Assembly (NCBI RefSeq): GCF_000281045.1
Contig: NW_008246075.1
Location: 103,111 to 158,517, forward strand
Length of the DNA stretch: 55,407 bases
Source: Saprolegnia diclina VS20
Lineage: Eukaryota; Oomycota; Saprolegniomycetes; Saprolegniales; Saprolegniaceae
Reading direction: 5' to 3'
The translations under genes and the position numbers were made by a program. Below, one piece after another: positions 1-13,600 of the stretch; within the stretch, counting starts at the first letter, position 1; each line of letters opens with the position of its first letter. The notes under the pieces are model-generated. The model saw nothing but the letters and a program-made list of their open reading frames with translations, did not search any database and was not told the DNA's origin.

Positions 1-179
1 GCTCTGGCGTCGAGTCCGTCGATGAGAGCGCAGCAACTCTAAGCTGCAGCACGAAGCAACACGGAAGCCTGCTTGGCCTTGAAGTTGCCCTTGCGCGCTG
101 ATTGGATGGATCTCCCCATCCATAAAACCAGCCAATCCCCGACGAGATGAACCATTCGACAAACATCTCAAATACAAAA
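1..179 (+). promoter_or_regulatory. Upstream region of the oxygenase gene with CCAAT dyad
   Basis: This GC-rich upstream segment has no coding signal of its own. It holds a nested inverted repeat: GATTGG (100-105) pairs with CCAATC (132-137), and GGATGG (104-109) pairs with CCATCC (116-121). The result is a CCAAT box in each orientation 40-80 bp before the ATG at 180. CCAAT boxes are bound by NF-Y in eukaryotes; a promoter role here is inferred. Confidence 0.35.
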
Positions 180-1320
180 ATGACCGAGATCCCGGTCGTC
201 GACGGCTTCGCCAGCGATGCCAGCACCCAGCTGCGCCACGTATGTAGCCATACTCGGAGCTTAGCGACTTAGAGTACTTCGTCTAGGCGTGCACCACGGT
301 GGGCTTCTTCTACCTCTCGAACCATGGCATCCCCGCGGCCCTCCTCGACGACGTCTACGCCGAGATGCACCACTTCTTCCAGCAACCCGTGCAGGAGAAA
401 CGCAAGGTCTTGGCGAACGAGCACATGCGCGGCTACACGCCGATGAGCGAAGAGACGCTGGACCCGGCCGTGCAAACCCAGGGCGACACGAAAGAAGGTA
501 GCAGCGCCTCCGAGTCCGTTGTTGACTATTTCAAAGGGTACTACATCTGCCGCGAGCCCGTACCAGAAGACTATGGCCTGCCTCTTCATGGCCCCAACGT
601 CTTCCCGGACGCGTCTACGCACCCGCGCTTTCGCCCAATAATGACCAAGTACTTTGACGCGATGTCGGCCTTGGGCTGGCACGTTGCTCAGCTCTTCGCC
701 GAGGCCGCCGGTGCTCCCGGCGCGTTTGACGGGCCTGGCATGTTTGATCGGTATTCTCACTGCTGTATCGATTGGTCAACGATTATATCGATGTAGCCCG
801 ATGGCGGCTCTGCGCTTGCTCCACTACAGCGACCACAAGTCGGACGTGGACGGCGGTGTCTTTGGCGCGGGCGCGCACTCAGACTATGGTCTCCTCACGC
901 TCCTCTCGACGGACGACCAATCGGGTCTCGAGATTGAGCTGCAAGGGCGCTGGGTGGCCGTGCCGCCGCGCGCCGACTGCTTCATTGTCAACATTGGCGA
1001 TCTGGGCGGTAGATTTGCATGCAAATGCTGTCTGCTGCTGACGATGTTGCTAGAGCGGTGGACCAACGGCCTCTTCAAGTCGACGCGCCATCGTGTCGTA
1101 CGCTACTCTCCTAGACACAGCGCCTGACGGCTTGTAGGTCAACCGCGTGGGGCGTGAACGCTACTCGGTTCCGTTTTTTTACGAGCCCAATTTCACGTGC
1201 GTCGTCTCGTGCTTGCCGTCCTGCGTCGACCGCGGCACGCCGTTGCCGCCCATCACGAGTGGCGACCACCTCTTGGCCAAGTACGCCGAGACGCATGCGT
1301 CGTTTGAGCCACAGACATAG
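180..1320 (+). CDS. 2-oxoglutarate/Fe(II)-dependent oxygenase (isopenicillin-N-synthase-like fold)
   Basis: Five exons join in frame (180-239, 287-750, 797-1008, 1054-1097, 1138-1320) into 320 residues. The N-terminus carries the DIOX_N signature GFFYLSNHGIP. The Fe(II) triad is His202 and Asp204 in GAHSDYG plus His258 in STRHRV, and the 2-oxoglutarate anchor RxS is Arg268/Ser270 in RERYSVPFF. Such enzymes couple 2-oxoglutarate decarboxylation to hydroxylation, ring closure or desaturation of a small molecule, usually in the cytosol. The substrate cannot be read from the sequence; family members include fungal and plant biosynthetic oxygenases and gibberellin-type oxidases. No signal peptide is seen. 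All four introns are 40-47 nt with GT...TAG ends. The start at 180 is the first ATG in frame and leads directly into a conserved IPVVDGF motif. The gene converges on VPS13. Family assignment is firm; calling it a true isopenicillin N synthase would not be justified. Confidence 0.9.
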
Positions 1321-1656
1321 TCATCTTTATAACGTTGCTTTTGTAATGCAGAAGTCGTATGACAACTTGTGCATATGCTACGTGTGACTGTAGTTAGCGG
1401 CATTCTGGGAGCACGAGTCTGCTTTTACGGCCAACCTGATACGGGGTTTAACGACGACGATTAACTTGCTTTAGCTGACGTTATGACGAATCCGCCAGCA
1501 TGATCTGTCTCCCGCTGTAGCTCGAAGTTATAGGGAAATGGGGCATCGACTGAAGACGCTTCGATACTTGAGCCACGTTTGTGGTGTAGATAATTTATGG
1601 CTGTGTCCTGATACATGTGCTTTGGGGTGACGCACTTGAGGATGCGTCCGTGGACG
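1321..1656. other. Convergent intergenic spacer
   Basis: This is about 336 bp between the stop of the oxygenase and the stop of VPS13. It should hold both 3' ends. I see no convincing coding exon, RNA gene or repeat in it. Confidence 0.5.
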
Positions 1657-4600
1657 CTACATGATGTCGACTTGGGTCGCGTCCCGCTCTTCGTGCTGCT
1701 TGAGCGACTTCCACAGCGGCCGTCTCGCTTCGTCGTCGTCCGATCTGGTCCATGGCGTCGCCGCCAGCGCGTCTTTATCAGCTGCGTGCAAGCAGTATTG
1801 CGTCTTGAGCATCTCTTGTGTTCCGAGGAGGCGCTCGAACGCAAATTTCTGGAGCGGCGAGACCACGTCCGGTGCCCCGGGTTTCCCGCCCACGACGTGG
1901 TACGACCGGCTCAGAAAAGTAAACAAATCGAGGAGCTTGCGCTCGTCGTTTTCAAAGTTGCGCGAGTCTTCCCAGGGCACCGTGCCGATGTGCACTTGGG
2001 TCTCTGCACTTGGCGGCTTGTGGACGTAGAGCACGATACGGGTCACACCACCCGACTTGTGTAGCGCGACGCCGTGCACATAGTCTTTTGGGAGTCGCCA
2101 TTTCAGCGTCGGCTGCTGCCAGTGCGCTGCTGCGACGGTAGCCGCGAGCAATTCGCTTTTTCGGACGACGACCACGAGGTACTCGCCCGGTGCGCTTTTG
2201 AACGCAGTCGTCCAGAGCACTTGGCCTTTCTCAAAAACGTCACCAACCTGGATGTGAACCCGTGGAGTCGCCGTCGTTGAGATCGGATCGAACGACACGA
2301 GCAGTGCCTAAGTAGACAAGTTGTCTCTTTTGAAAATGGTCATTTTTCTTGTGAGAAACGTACCTTGGCCCAGTTCCAGACAGGGTCGTGGGGTAAAAGC
2401 CGACCGTCGCCGCCAAAGGTGTGGGCGATGCGCTTCCGCCGACGCTCTTCTGTGATCTGCTTGCTATCAAATGTCAAGCCCGCGACGTCCCGAAGGCCTT
2501 CGAGGACGTGCGTCGTGAGGTCGATGGCGCCAACGACGGGCTTGACAACGACGCCCGAGAGGCCGTTGGCGACGCCGACGAAAAGCCCCCGCGGTCCATT
2601 TTGCGCACCACGCATTGGGTCGACGAGAAGACCGGTTAGGCCGCCGAGGAGACCACCGGTCATGTCGTGCTGGAGCTTGTTGACGTTCAGTTTGAGCTAG
2701 ATCAACATGAAAAATTGAGGTTCAGACAAGCGAGCACGTACTTGCTCGCGCCGAGACGACGGACGCGCCAAAGCAAAAAAGGTGCGCTTGGCCGCGTACA
2801 CGCGATCGCGGGAGAGCGACATGACCGAGTTGCCCATGGCAGTCGTGAGACGGGACGTGGTGTCGAGCACGCCAAACGCCGTGTGCCCCACCAGCGAGAG
2901 CGTGCCCCGGGTCATGCCCCCGAGGAGCCCCCGCGCCCCGTAGCGTGCCATGCCCAAGTACGGTGCAACGACAAAGTCGGTGAGGCCATCGCGAACGCTC
3001 GCGGCGAGCCCGACGGGATTGCCCATAAAGTTCATAGCGCCTACGCCCATCCAGCACAAGTCAACAACGTTTTCTCTGTAAAGTTCAGCCGTACCGACGA
3101 GCTTGTACAGCTGTCGCAAGAGGCTTGTCGTGTAGTGGTCGAGCACAACGTCGCGCACCTACCGCACAAAGCCTCATTCTCCTCCGTATTCTCAACGCGT
3201 CCTACATGTGCTGCGTCGGTGATTTCGTGCCGAATGAGCAAGCTCGAAAATTGCAGTGGCGCATTCTCGATGCTTTTGGCCACGTTGACCAGACCGGCCG
3301 CGAACGAGTGCGTGAATGAGCTTTTGAAATGCTGGCGCAGATACGCGCTGCTCTCTGCCGTGTACGACTTGCGAAAGGTGATGTTGGCGCGGAACGGACT
3401 CACTTCCAGATGGGCAATGTACACGTTGCGCGGCGCCGAGGGTGGACGCGGCGAGAGATGCGCAGCGTGCTTGTCGTAGAGGCGGTCGAGAATGTCATAG
3501 AGCGTGCGCAAAATGGCTTCGTCAAACGTCAAATCAATGTCCTGGAGCTGCAGCGCAATAAACTCGAGATGTACGAGACCATCGACGGCTTTTCCCTTGG
3601 GTACATGCTGCACACACGTCGCATGGAAGAGCGGGTCGGGCGTCATGGCTGCGCGCGAGAGGACAACAGGAAGGCCCACTTGGTGGCTAAAGCTGCGTTG
3701 GTTGTCGACCTGGAAGCCGTCGACGTCGATCGCGACGCGGCGCTGCTTGGTCGACTGCAGCGCATACGCATCCACTGTATCAAACGAGACGCGGAGCACT
3801 TCTTGCATCTCGAGGCGGGGCGCGGAGGCCAGAGAAAAGATCGGGTACACCTGCGCCGAGAGCGACAAGGCGACTTCGCGCAGATGGATGCTGGCGTAGC
3901 GCAGCATCGTGCCCACGACAAACGAGGTGGGCGCGAGCTCATACTGGAGCTGGAGCCGCAAGCACGGACTCGTCGTCGACGGCATCGAGTAGCCGAGGCC
4001 ACCACCAATGCGCTCCGTGCCCACGAGCTGTTCGAGGTCTTTCTCCAGCGATGTCGTGTCCTTGGGGTGAACCAACGGGAACCACCCCGTGATCGACGTA
4101 CCCCGGGTCACGCAAAACTCGATGATCGCTTCAATCGACAAGTGGAGCATGCCAAGCAGCACCTCGCCACTGGCCGTGCCCGCGTTGAGCACGGTGACGG
4201 TGACGGAGCCGCGCTGTCGTCGTAACTGCATCTACCATGTCATGAGCCGATGGAAGCCTCGACGGGCAATACCTCGAACGAGTTTTGGCGCCACTGCATC
4301 GTATCGTCACCCTTGATTTTGTTGGTCTTGAACGTAGCGCCTTCGGACGTGAGCTTGCAGCGTACGCGGTCGCCTTTGCCAGCAAACCCTCGGCCTTCAA
4401 GAATCACCACACGAAGTGTGCCGCCGCGCCGTACGAGCCGCTCGAATTGCCTACACTCGCGTGGTATGTCATCGTGACAGATCCGACCGTTTCACAAAAA
4501 GTGCACGTACGATTTGACCTCGGTGACGTGATCAATCGATGCCGCGTCAACTTGCTTGACGTTGCGCGACGGATGCGCACCGCGGGCAGCATGCGTTGGC

Positions 4601-7600
4601 GATGACGACGCGTTCGTCTCCTAAGGATATTTCTAAGCGACCGGCAGCGCTGCGTCCTGCGTACCCCGTCTTTGTTGGAGAAGAGCCGTTTGACCCGCTG
4701 GAGGCTGCCCATTGGCGTCGGTTTCGTCGATTTGTGCAGGCGGCGCAAAATGCGCGTCTCGGCCGCGACCTTGAGCGTCTGGAGCGTGTCGTTCATGTGG
4801 TGGTGCTGCAAGTTGTGCAGCTGTTCGTGCCACTTGACTTTGAGCCGATTTTTCTGGGCCACGAGTTTGTCCTTCTTCTTGAGCAGCAGTTGCTTGGCCT
4901 TCTCGGTCATTTCTTGCTTGGAGGGCTTGGCCTCGGCGCTCGTATGCAGCTTGCGCTTGTGTTCGAGGATGCGCTCCTTTGCGATCCGGTTGAGGCGCGA
5001 ACGTACGTACACCAATCCCTCGCTCGTCAATCGGGTCTGCGTCTTGAGCCGCTCGTACCAATGGGACAGCAGTCCGCGCGTCGAGCGACACACGGCTATG
5101 TGAATGTCAATGCTGCCGACGGTCACCTCCGTCGCCTTCTTTGTCTCGTGGTGCTGGAGCAGCGGCAGTGTGAGCGCAGTGTTGCTTTCATCGAAATCTC
5201 GGAGAGGCAGCGTTGCCGTCCCGAGCACGGGGTGGGCCGATAACGCGTGGTACGACAAGATGTCCAATTCGAGCGACGCATTCTCAGCCCCGTCGAGATC
5301 GAAGAGAAACGTTTGCTCGTACCAGCTCGGTTCGTGGCAGCGCTCAATGTAGTACGTTTTTTGAGCCCCCGTCTTGCGCTTACTGTTGCTGCCCGGTGCG
5401 CTAATCGACAAGGCGACGTAGGGGTGGCACATCTCGGATGCCACCGAAGCCTGCAAGCCCATGGCCGAGACAACCGTGACCAGTACTTGGTCGACCGTCT
5501 CAAAGATGGGTCGCGACATAAACGACGCAATGCGGGCATGCAGTTGATGCAAGAACGGGTCGGGATCGGCGCCCATGGACGGGTGCGGTGCGACCGCCGA
5601 CGCAAAGCGCGATGTCGCTGTCGACGGCTCGGGGGTCGTCGAATTGAAGATCGAAGAGGGTTCTTTCGGCGCTGCGTCCAAGGCCGCAGAGAGCTCGGCG
5701 AGTCCGCTAAAGCTATTGCGCCGACTTGATCGTGTCCGGTGGTGCGCCGACGACCGGGGAGCTTCGACCGACTCGAGCTCAACGCTGCGGCGTCGTGGCA
5801 GCGTCGGGGCTTGCAGCGCTGCAAACGCCCGCGTGTGCTGCAGCGCGAGCATCGACAGCAGCGTCTGCTGCATGCGAACTTCCTCTTTGAGAAAATACGA
5901 GCGCTCGTCGTCAAGCGTCGCGCTCTCACGAAGTCGAAGCACGCGCGTCATGCCGTCACCGTCGATGCGCGCGTAGCTCACGGCGCGTTTTGGTTTCTGA
6001 AACATCGAAGTTGTGGGAAAGTTGAGGTGCGGAAGCCCAGATGAGACCTTGGTACTATCAAATGCGGCTGGCGTCTCTTCGGAAAGCCGTGGCGTTGGCT
6101 TGGGGATGGCGACTTGCAGATTGAGCACATCCAGTGCGATCGCGTCGACGTCGTCGAGACCAAGACCGCGACGCTCGCCGAGGATCGTGCGCCCAAAGGT
6201 CTTTGGGGTGTCGATGTACCGCACGTCTTTTTTGGGTCCGCGCGACGAGAGTAAAAAGTGCTTGGGCCGGGTCACCGCGCGCGCGTCGTCGTTGCGAAGT
6301 GACGCGCTCAGCTATTCCATCGATCCATAGGTAGACATACGCACCACGCGAGAGCGTACCTGGTGGGGCGCCATGGGTTCGGGCCACGTAAAGAGCGCAG
6401 CGGCCCCCGGGCGAAGCACCTGCCATGCGTTTCGCGGCCCCTCGACGCTCGCTTGGCGATAGAATAGCAGGTGGTTGGAGGTTTGGTTTTCAATGCGGTA
6501 GCCGATTTCCGCCGACGATGCCAACGGACGAAAGACCGTGAGGACCGTCGAGCCGACAAAGCGCGAGTGCACGCGGACAACGTCCATTGACATGCTATGT
6601 TGCCGCACGGTGATCGTGTGGCCTACGTCATGCCACGTTATCATTCACGCGTCCGATGGCAAAGGTCGTAGGAAAAGCAGGGCATACCGTCGGCGGCCTT
6701 TGTCTCTGCAAACCCACGCTTGGCATCCTTGCGTGACGCGGGCGACGCGGGTGCGTCAACAAGACTCGCGACCGTCACGTCCAAGGGACCTGTGGTCGCA
6801 ATGCCAAACTTGCCTGACCGGTACCGTGGCGCTTGTTTGGCGAGCACGTACTGCGCACTCACAAGCGCTCGTTTTTTGACAGGGACTTTGGACGACGGAT
6901 GGTACGGCTGGGCGTCATTCGGCGCCATCGTCATGTTGAGGTTGTCGTGGGCATCGTAGAGCGCGAGGGCGGCGTGTAGCTGGTTGAAGACGAGGTACCG
7001 AGGCGTAAAGGTGACGCATTTGGTGCGGTAAAACACGTCCGGTCCTAAGGAGACGCGGGCGCTGACGGGAATCACGCCCGACGAATTTTTGAGCTACAAT
7101 AGCGGTCTACATGAAACCGTCGGGTATGTCACGATGACATACCTCGACGACTTGGTCGATGCCGAGCGCCTCGAGCGAGAAGCCCTTAGACCAGGTGTAT
7201 TTGGGGCACTAGCCAGTGGTAAGACATCAAGCGGATCTGTCATCACGCCATCAAGTCTGGCCAACAATCCCGTACCTTGATGCAAAGACTGTTGGCGAAC
7301 GCCGAGACATCATCAAACGCAGCCGAGCTAAACGAAAACATGGTCGCAAAGCGGGCTGAGCGCCGACCCGCGCACGCCGGCGACGGGCAGCCGCAGAGCT
7401 CGCCGGTGGCCGCCGTTTCCACGTGCATACACGTCTCATCTTGCTCCGACTCGGTCAGAAACGACGTGCAATGCAAGTCTCGCAGCAGACTTTTCCACAT
7501 CCAGCGCTCGTCCAAGGTTCGGCGCCGGTCTTCCGCCCCCGCGCTGCCCGCCACCTGATAATGCCGTGTCTCTTGCTTGTACTGGAGCGCGTACGGCGTA

Positions 7601-10600
7601 TAGTTGACGAGCCAGTAGGGCGCATACAGTACAATCGCTCGCTGCCCACCGCCCCCCACAAGGTGCTCGATCCTACTCCGACGATATATAAGGTCAGCAA
7701 AAGCTCCAAGCAAGCGTTCGTACTTGAGTTTGAGCGACCGGGTCGTGTTGCGGGACCGCTTGTCGTTGAGTTCGAGGACCACGTCGACCTACCTCGCATG
7801 ATGGCCAGGTGTTCTGCACCCTTGGTGTAGGAGGCACCTTGCGGTGATCTTTCAACGACGTCGGTGGCGGGACATGTAACGTGACGGGTTTGGTACTTTC
7901 ACACTGGAGACCCGGGAGTAGGACACTGCCGTAGAGTACGTCTTGCATGGTCGACGAGTAAATGTAAGCGACGCCGCCCACCTTGATCGAGCCTTCCCAC
8001 ACAATGTCCTTGGTCGCCTTGCCATGGTGCACGACAAGGCGGTAGACGCAGCACACAATGTTTACGCACAGCGCGTTCTCGAGCGTCAAGGGTGCGTGGA
8101 GCACAAGGCGTGTGAGGTTGGCACCGGTTTTTGGTGTTGCACTGGTGCTACTCTCATCTTTGGCAAAGAAGCTCCACCGACTGCGCCGCTCGGCAAGAGG
8201 TGACCGCTCAGCAACCTCAATGCACAGGTGCACCTTGGCGCTGCACGGGTAGATGTACGAGGCCTTCGTATCGGTCATCTAGATCCCATATATTCTTCGT
8301 TACGATGGGATGACAATGGCATTTGTACCAGGTGGAGAAGGTCGATGCTGTCACCTTCGATGGCCGTGACGCTCCCCGTCGTACCATGGGGTACGTGCAT
8401 GAGGTAGAGGTATCCAATGTGCTTGCCGCGCGATGTGTCAGCGTACTCAAACAGCGGCTGCAACGGTACATAATAGACTTGCGACGGCTGTAGCGATGTC
8501 GCGTGGGCTTGCGCTCGACCCAGTGGCTCTTTCAGGTGTTTGCTGTTGCCGAGGCGGATCCCGAGCACAAACGACGTGGCGTTGACGAGCTCAAACTGGC
8601 TCTGGAGGGCAACCGTTTGGCCATACCGCGTCTATTCAAAGTCTGAGAGGCAGGCGTACGACACGAGTATGAGAGGACCTTGGTGATGCCGACAACGCAG
8701 CGCAAGGCGGCGCGGATCCATGGGCTTGTGGCCACGAGCGCGCCGACGTCGTCGTCGTCCGGAATCAGATCAAAGAGAAACGTGCCGCTTTGGCTCACGT
8801 CGACGTGGTGCAGCCAGCGAAACCCGCGAAGTTGGAGCGACATGTCATATGTGAGTGCCGCGGCATTGGACGCGAGCGCGTGACGCAGCGGCTCGAGCGG
8901 CGCGTCGTAGTTGAGAAAGAGCACGCGCAAGTAATTTTGGTTTTCGACGGTTGTCTCGAGCATGTGGTCTTCGTACAGGACGCTCACGATCGGAGGCGAG
9001 TGCAGCGATCCCGTCATCGCTGGTCCGAGGTACGTGACCTGGTGCGCGTCGGGCTGCGGCTGAAAGTACCGCACGACGCGGCCCGTCCGGTTCACGACGC
9101 CAGAGGTCGACGACGGCGTCTGGGTCGTGTCGTGGCAGAGCTCGAGGGCCAAGTTGAGACAGTACTCGGTGATGTTGACTTGAATCGAGTCGGCGCTCGA
9201 GACCACGAGACCGGCGCCGCGGCATGGACCGTCTTCGGCGAGGACCTTGAGCTCGAACCGCTCGACGAGCGGCTCCCACCCGCGCACAATGTTGTTGAAG
9301 ACGTCGAGGGCGATGTTCAGCGTGAGCTTGAGGTACAGCGTCGGCATGTGCCCGGACGTGGGCTCCATCAATTTCGAGTGCGATTTTTCCAGCGCGACCG
9401 CGGTTGCGTCGTCCGTGTCTGTAAAGCGCAGAGCGTTGAGCGACGCGTCCGATAGAAACAACATCAACAGCGGCTTTTGAAACTGGAGCGCGTCATCGAG
9501 CAGCATCAAGCAGACTCGGGACGGCAGCGTGACGGCGATCGACTCGATGGTCTCAAACAGCGTTGTCGTCGACGACCCAACGCTTTGCGTTTCGTCCTGG
9601 TCGTCATTGTCATCATTGTCATTGTCATTGGCGTCGTCCGAGGCGTCCGTCATGTGCGCATATGTGTCCGCGACAGCCTGCACAAACGCCACGTCGCTTG
9701 GAAGACCGTAGACATAGACGGTGAGCTCGGGCGACGCGGGAAACATGGGGTCGTAACGCTTGACATCCACGACGTGAGACGTCTGCGCCGTATCCAGGCT
9801 CGATGTATAGTGCCAGTCGAGCCCTATCGGTGTCAAGACGGTCCGGCGCTTCGCGGCCTCGAGAAAGTACGCCTCGACGCCGTTCACCTGTACGTGCAAG
9901 CTCGACGTCGAGGCATTCCACGTGTGGTGGACACTGACGTGCGCGTCCGCCACCGTCGTGACGACCAGCGTCTTGGACGTTGCCGTAACGGGCGCTGTCA
10001 CGGCCACGGCGGTCACATGAAGCGAGTACCAAAGGTTCGGAGTGGCATCATCGACGCCATCGAGCTCGTCCTCTGCCGATGCCAAGAAGGCGCCGACACA
10101 AATAATGTCTCCATTCGCGTCCGCGGCCATCTCGGTGCTGGGCCAGGGGTACCCGAATGCTGGGTCATAGAAGAATGTCGAAAAGTACTCGAGCGTATAC
10201 GTGAGACTCGTCGGGTCGCTCACGATCGGGAGCTCCACGATATCGAGTGCCATTCCGAGCATGGTGTAGCCATAAGGAAACCGAATCGACGTCAAGTGAA
10301 AGGCGTGGGATCGGAGGCAACTGTCATTCTCTGCAAGCCAAAACGGGCAAAGCCGGTCGGGTATCTCGGGTGTGAACGGTGCGAACGACGTGATTGCGAT
10401 CAGCGACTCGGCAGTATTTGCGAGCTTGGTCAAGCGGACGCTGCCAGCCACCACCGCCGTCGTCAAGAACGTCGACTCGTAGGTGCCGGTGACGGTCACC
10501 ACCAATGGCGACAGCACAAGGCCAAGCGCATCGTCCTTGAGCTCAAACTGGAGCTCCCAGCGCGGACAGACCACGCCGACTTCCCACGGCGTCGACGACG

Positions 10601-13600
10601 GCGCGTCAACGATCGCGTCCAAGTGCGCGGCAGTGTTGAACGGCGCGTGAAATGGGTGCGGCCCGACGTCGTACGCTGTGGTTGGCGCAGCGTGCTGCAC
10701 AAACGGGCGCGGGAACTTGGCATACTCGCCCATGTTGTCAAACCAGAGACTTAGGAGAATACTCCACTCGGTCACGTCCATCTCGAGTCGCAACGACGGC
10801 GAAAAGACGTAGAGATCCCGTGTCGCCGCTCCGTTCGTGTCGCGCACAAAGTGAATGGTCGTGGGTTCGAGGCTCACGAGCGACCAGCGTAACTCCGGAT
10901 TGAGCGCCTGAAACACGCTTCCGTGCGCGGTAATGCGCGGGGCGTGCGCTGCCTCGGACGTCGCAACAGACGGGGTGGACGCCGAGAGAGTCCCAAACGC
11001 AAACGACCAGTAGCGCTCGCAGACTTCTTCGGCGTCGGCGCAGTAGGCGCGGCACTGCCGCATCTCAAGTATGTCGCGTTGAAGGTGTCCGACCGTCGAC
11101 CGCGCAGGCCATAGCGTCGTCGGTGCATGGAGCCCGGCCGCGTACGTCCACGGCACATCCACGTACGACCGCTGCATGAGCAGCTCGTCCATGACGAGCG
11201 CGAGCCGGTCGTCCGACTCGCTATTCCGTGGAAAGACAAGGGCCACGTGGGACATGCGCAGGCTCTTGCAACTCCGAGCGATCTGTGGTATAGCGGCCGA
11301 CGCGTCGGACGGGAAGTGCAGTTCAACGGCACGTTGCAGCACCGCCAACGCGCCCGTGGGCTCAAACGCGTAGTTCCAGCACTCGAGGTAGAAGCGGTAG
11401 AGACACGTGAACTGGAGGCCGTGCATGCTAATGTGGAGATCGGTCTCGGAGCGCGTCATGTCGAGCATCGGCGCTGTCACGTCAGCGGCGCAGGCGCACT
11501 AGAGACACACAACGGCGTGATTGACGCATACAAAGAAACAAGGTACCTCCATGGGCACGATAAAGTAGTGGTGGACACTGCCGTACGCCGTGCTGTCTTG
11601 CACGGTGAAGCGCTCGACCGTCATCGCCAACGTTGATTGGTGTCGGAGGTTGGTGCCAAGAAGCGTGATTGTACTGAGGCAGCCGCCCTCTTGCGTGAGA
11701 CGAATGGTCGACTGTTCCAGATGCCACGCAAGCTCCAGTTCGGTGGCGTTCGCAGCGGTTCCTGGATGCGGCGTGGCTCTTGCCGGAAGCAAATCGCAGT
11801 ACACTTTGAGATAGCCCAAGACATCGCAGAGAATCTCGGGCTCGAACGACGCCTCGAGGCGTTGCGTGCGCAGACTGCAGCGGCGCGGTGCGTCGACCGT
11901 GTCGTGGACGGTGCAGGACACGCCCGTGGTGCTTGGCGCCAATGGTGCCAGTCGGAAGACGTCGCGTCCGAGAAGTGTCAGCGCGAGTGTGTCGAGACTG
12001 GCTTCGTGCCGCGCGTCGCTGCCTTCCGACCACAGAGCACCGTGCAGCGCGTCCCACGCCACGTGCAGCAGCTTGCTTTCGGCAGGCACCTCTTCAAACA
12101 ACCCAGCCTTCTCGTCCGTCATCGGCGTCGTCTCATAGCCCATGAAGAGCGGAAGGAGCACTTGCAGCGCGCCTTGCGTCACCGTGACGTTGACAATGCC
12201 CCGCGTGCGTGGCAACGGTGCCGGTGACGCCGTGGAGGCCCATAAGAAGGGATAGCGCTGCACGAGCTGCACCAAGCTGCGCGTCACGTAGACACCCACG
12301 GAGGCTAGTTGGATGTTGACGCTGGTATCGCGCCCCGTGACAGCGTAGGACATTTCAACGGCCTCGAGCGCCACGACGGGCGATGCTTTTTCGCCCTGAC
12401 GCAATAGTACGTACGCAGACTGGACGCGATGATGAAACTCTTGCGTCGCGGCGTTAATGTGAAGATACCAATCGGTGCTGTGCGCCTCGACGATATGAGT
12501 GGCCAGGATGACGCGCAGTGTGCCCGTCTAGACGGTTTCGTGAATGGGACATGTCATGCCACGTAATTGTACCTGGACAGAGCATGTGACGGTCCATGCG
12601 CTCGCGGCGACCGATTGGGACGGTTGTGGACCAAAAGGTGGGTCAGGCTCGAGCAGCTGGAGCGTGCTCAGACATGATGGCAAGGTTTCGTGGCATGTCG
12701 CGTCCAGAGAAGTCAGCGTGACATGCATCATTGACGACGTCGGCGTCGCCTGCAACGAGAGCGACAGCATCGTGTCAACATCTACCACATTGAATAGACT
12801 CCAATGAATTCGGAGAAGTGGCGTACCTGTCCTTGGTCGGACCTCGAGGAGTGCAACGGTTTCGTTGTGCACGATAGAGCCAGTGACGCGGTTGACATCG
12901 ACCTCCATGTCGGTTGTGAGGAGCCCCAAGTGGCTCGACACCTCACTGGTGCCCGTCGCTGTCACCCGCTGCCACGTGTTGGATACGGTCAGGCGTTTCC
13001 ATGCAGCAGAAAGCACGATCTCGTCAAGGGCCCACGTCCAAGCCACCTAGCACCGCAATTGGCTCATATTTCCACGCCACCGAGTCTTTACTTGATAGGG
13101 CGTTCCGATGGACAGGTCGTTTGGACGTTTTTGGCTCTGACGGGCACCTTGAGCCTGCGCTTGGCACTCGAAAATCTCCCGGGTTGTCTGTGTCGCAATA
13201 CTCAAGAACACATGTACAAGCGACGCATCGACGTACCAGCTGCAGCTCCAGTACATTCAAGACAGCGACGAGCCGCAGCGCTTTGGTGTTGCGCGCCTGC
13301 ATGAGTTGGAGCCACGAGGCGTAGAGATGCGCGTAGCTGGCCATGATCAAGGTCGACGGCGGCACGTGCACGCGGGGCCGACAAAGGCAGAGCACTTGGT
13401 CGATGGCGTACTGCCAGCGCACGCGGGCGACACTGCGGGTGGATTTACAGTGCAAGTGGCGCCAACGCGCAACCTTGTGTCTAATACGCATAGTCTTGAT
13501 CAGTTCAAAGATAATACCAGCGAATGGGCCACCGTCGACCATGGGCGTAGCACTGCAGTGCCGCGGCTTGCTGTCGCCATAAGGAGATGAATGACGGCGG

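Noticed and set aside
269-760. Long antisense open frame opposite the oxygenase exon 2
   Set aside because: It is a shadow frame caused by high GC at third positions. The plus strand shows a conserved catalytic domain.
11127-11636. Plus-strand frames of 150-425 codons across VPS13 (e.g. 9477-10754)
   Set aside because: Their composition is Arg/His/Val-rich without domains, and they lie opposite clear VPS13 sequence.
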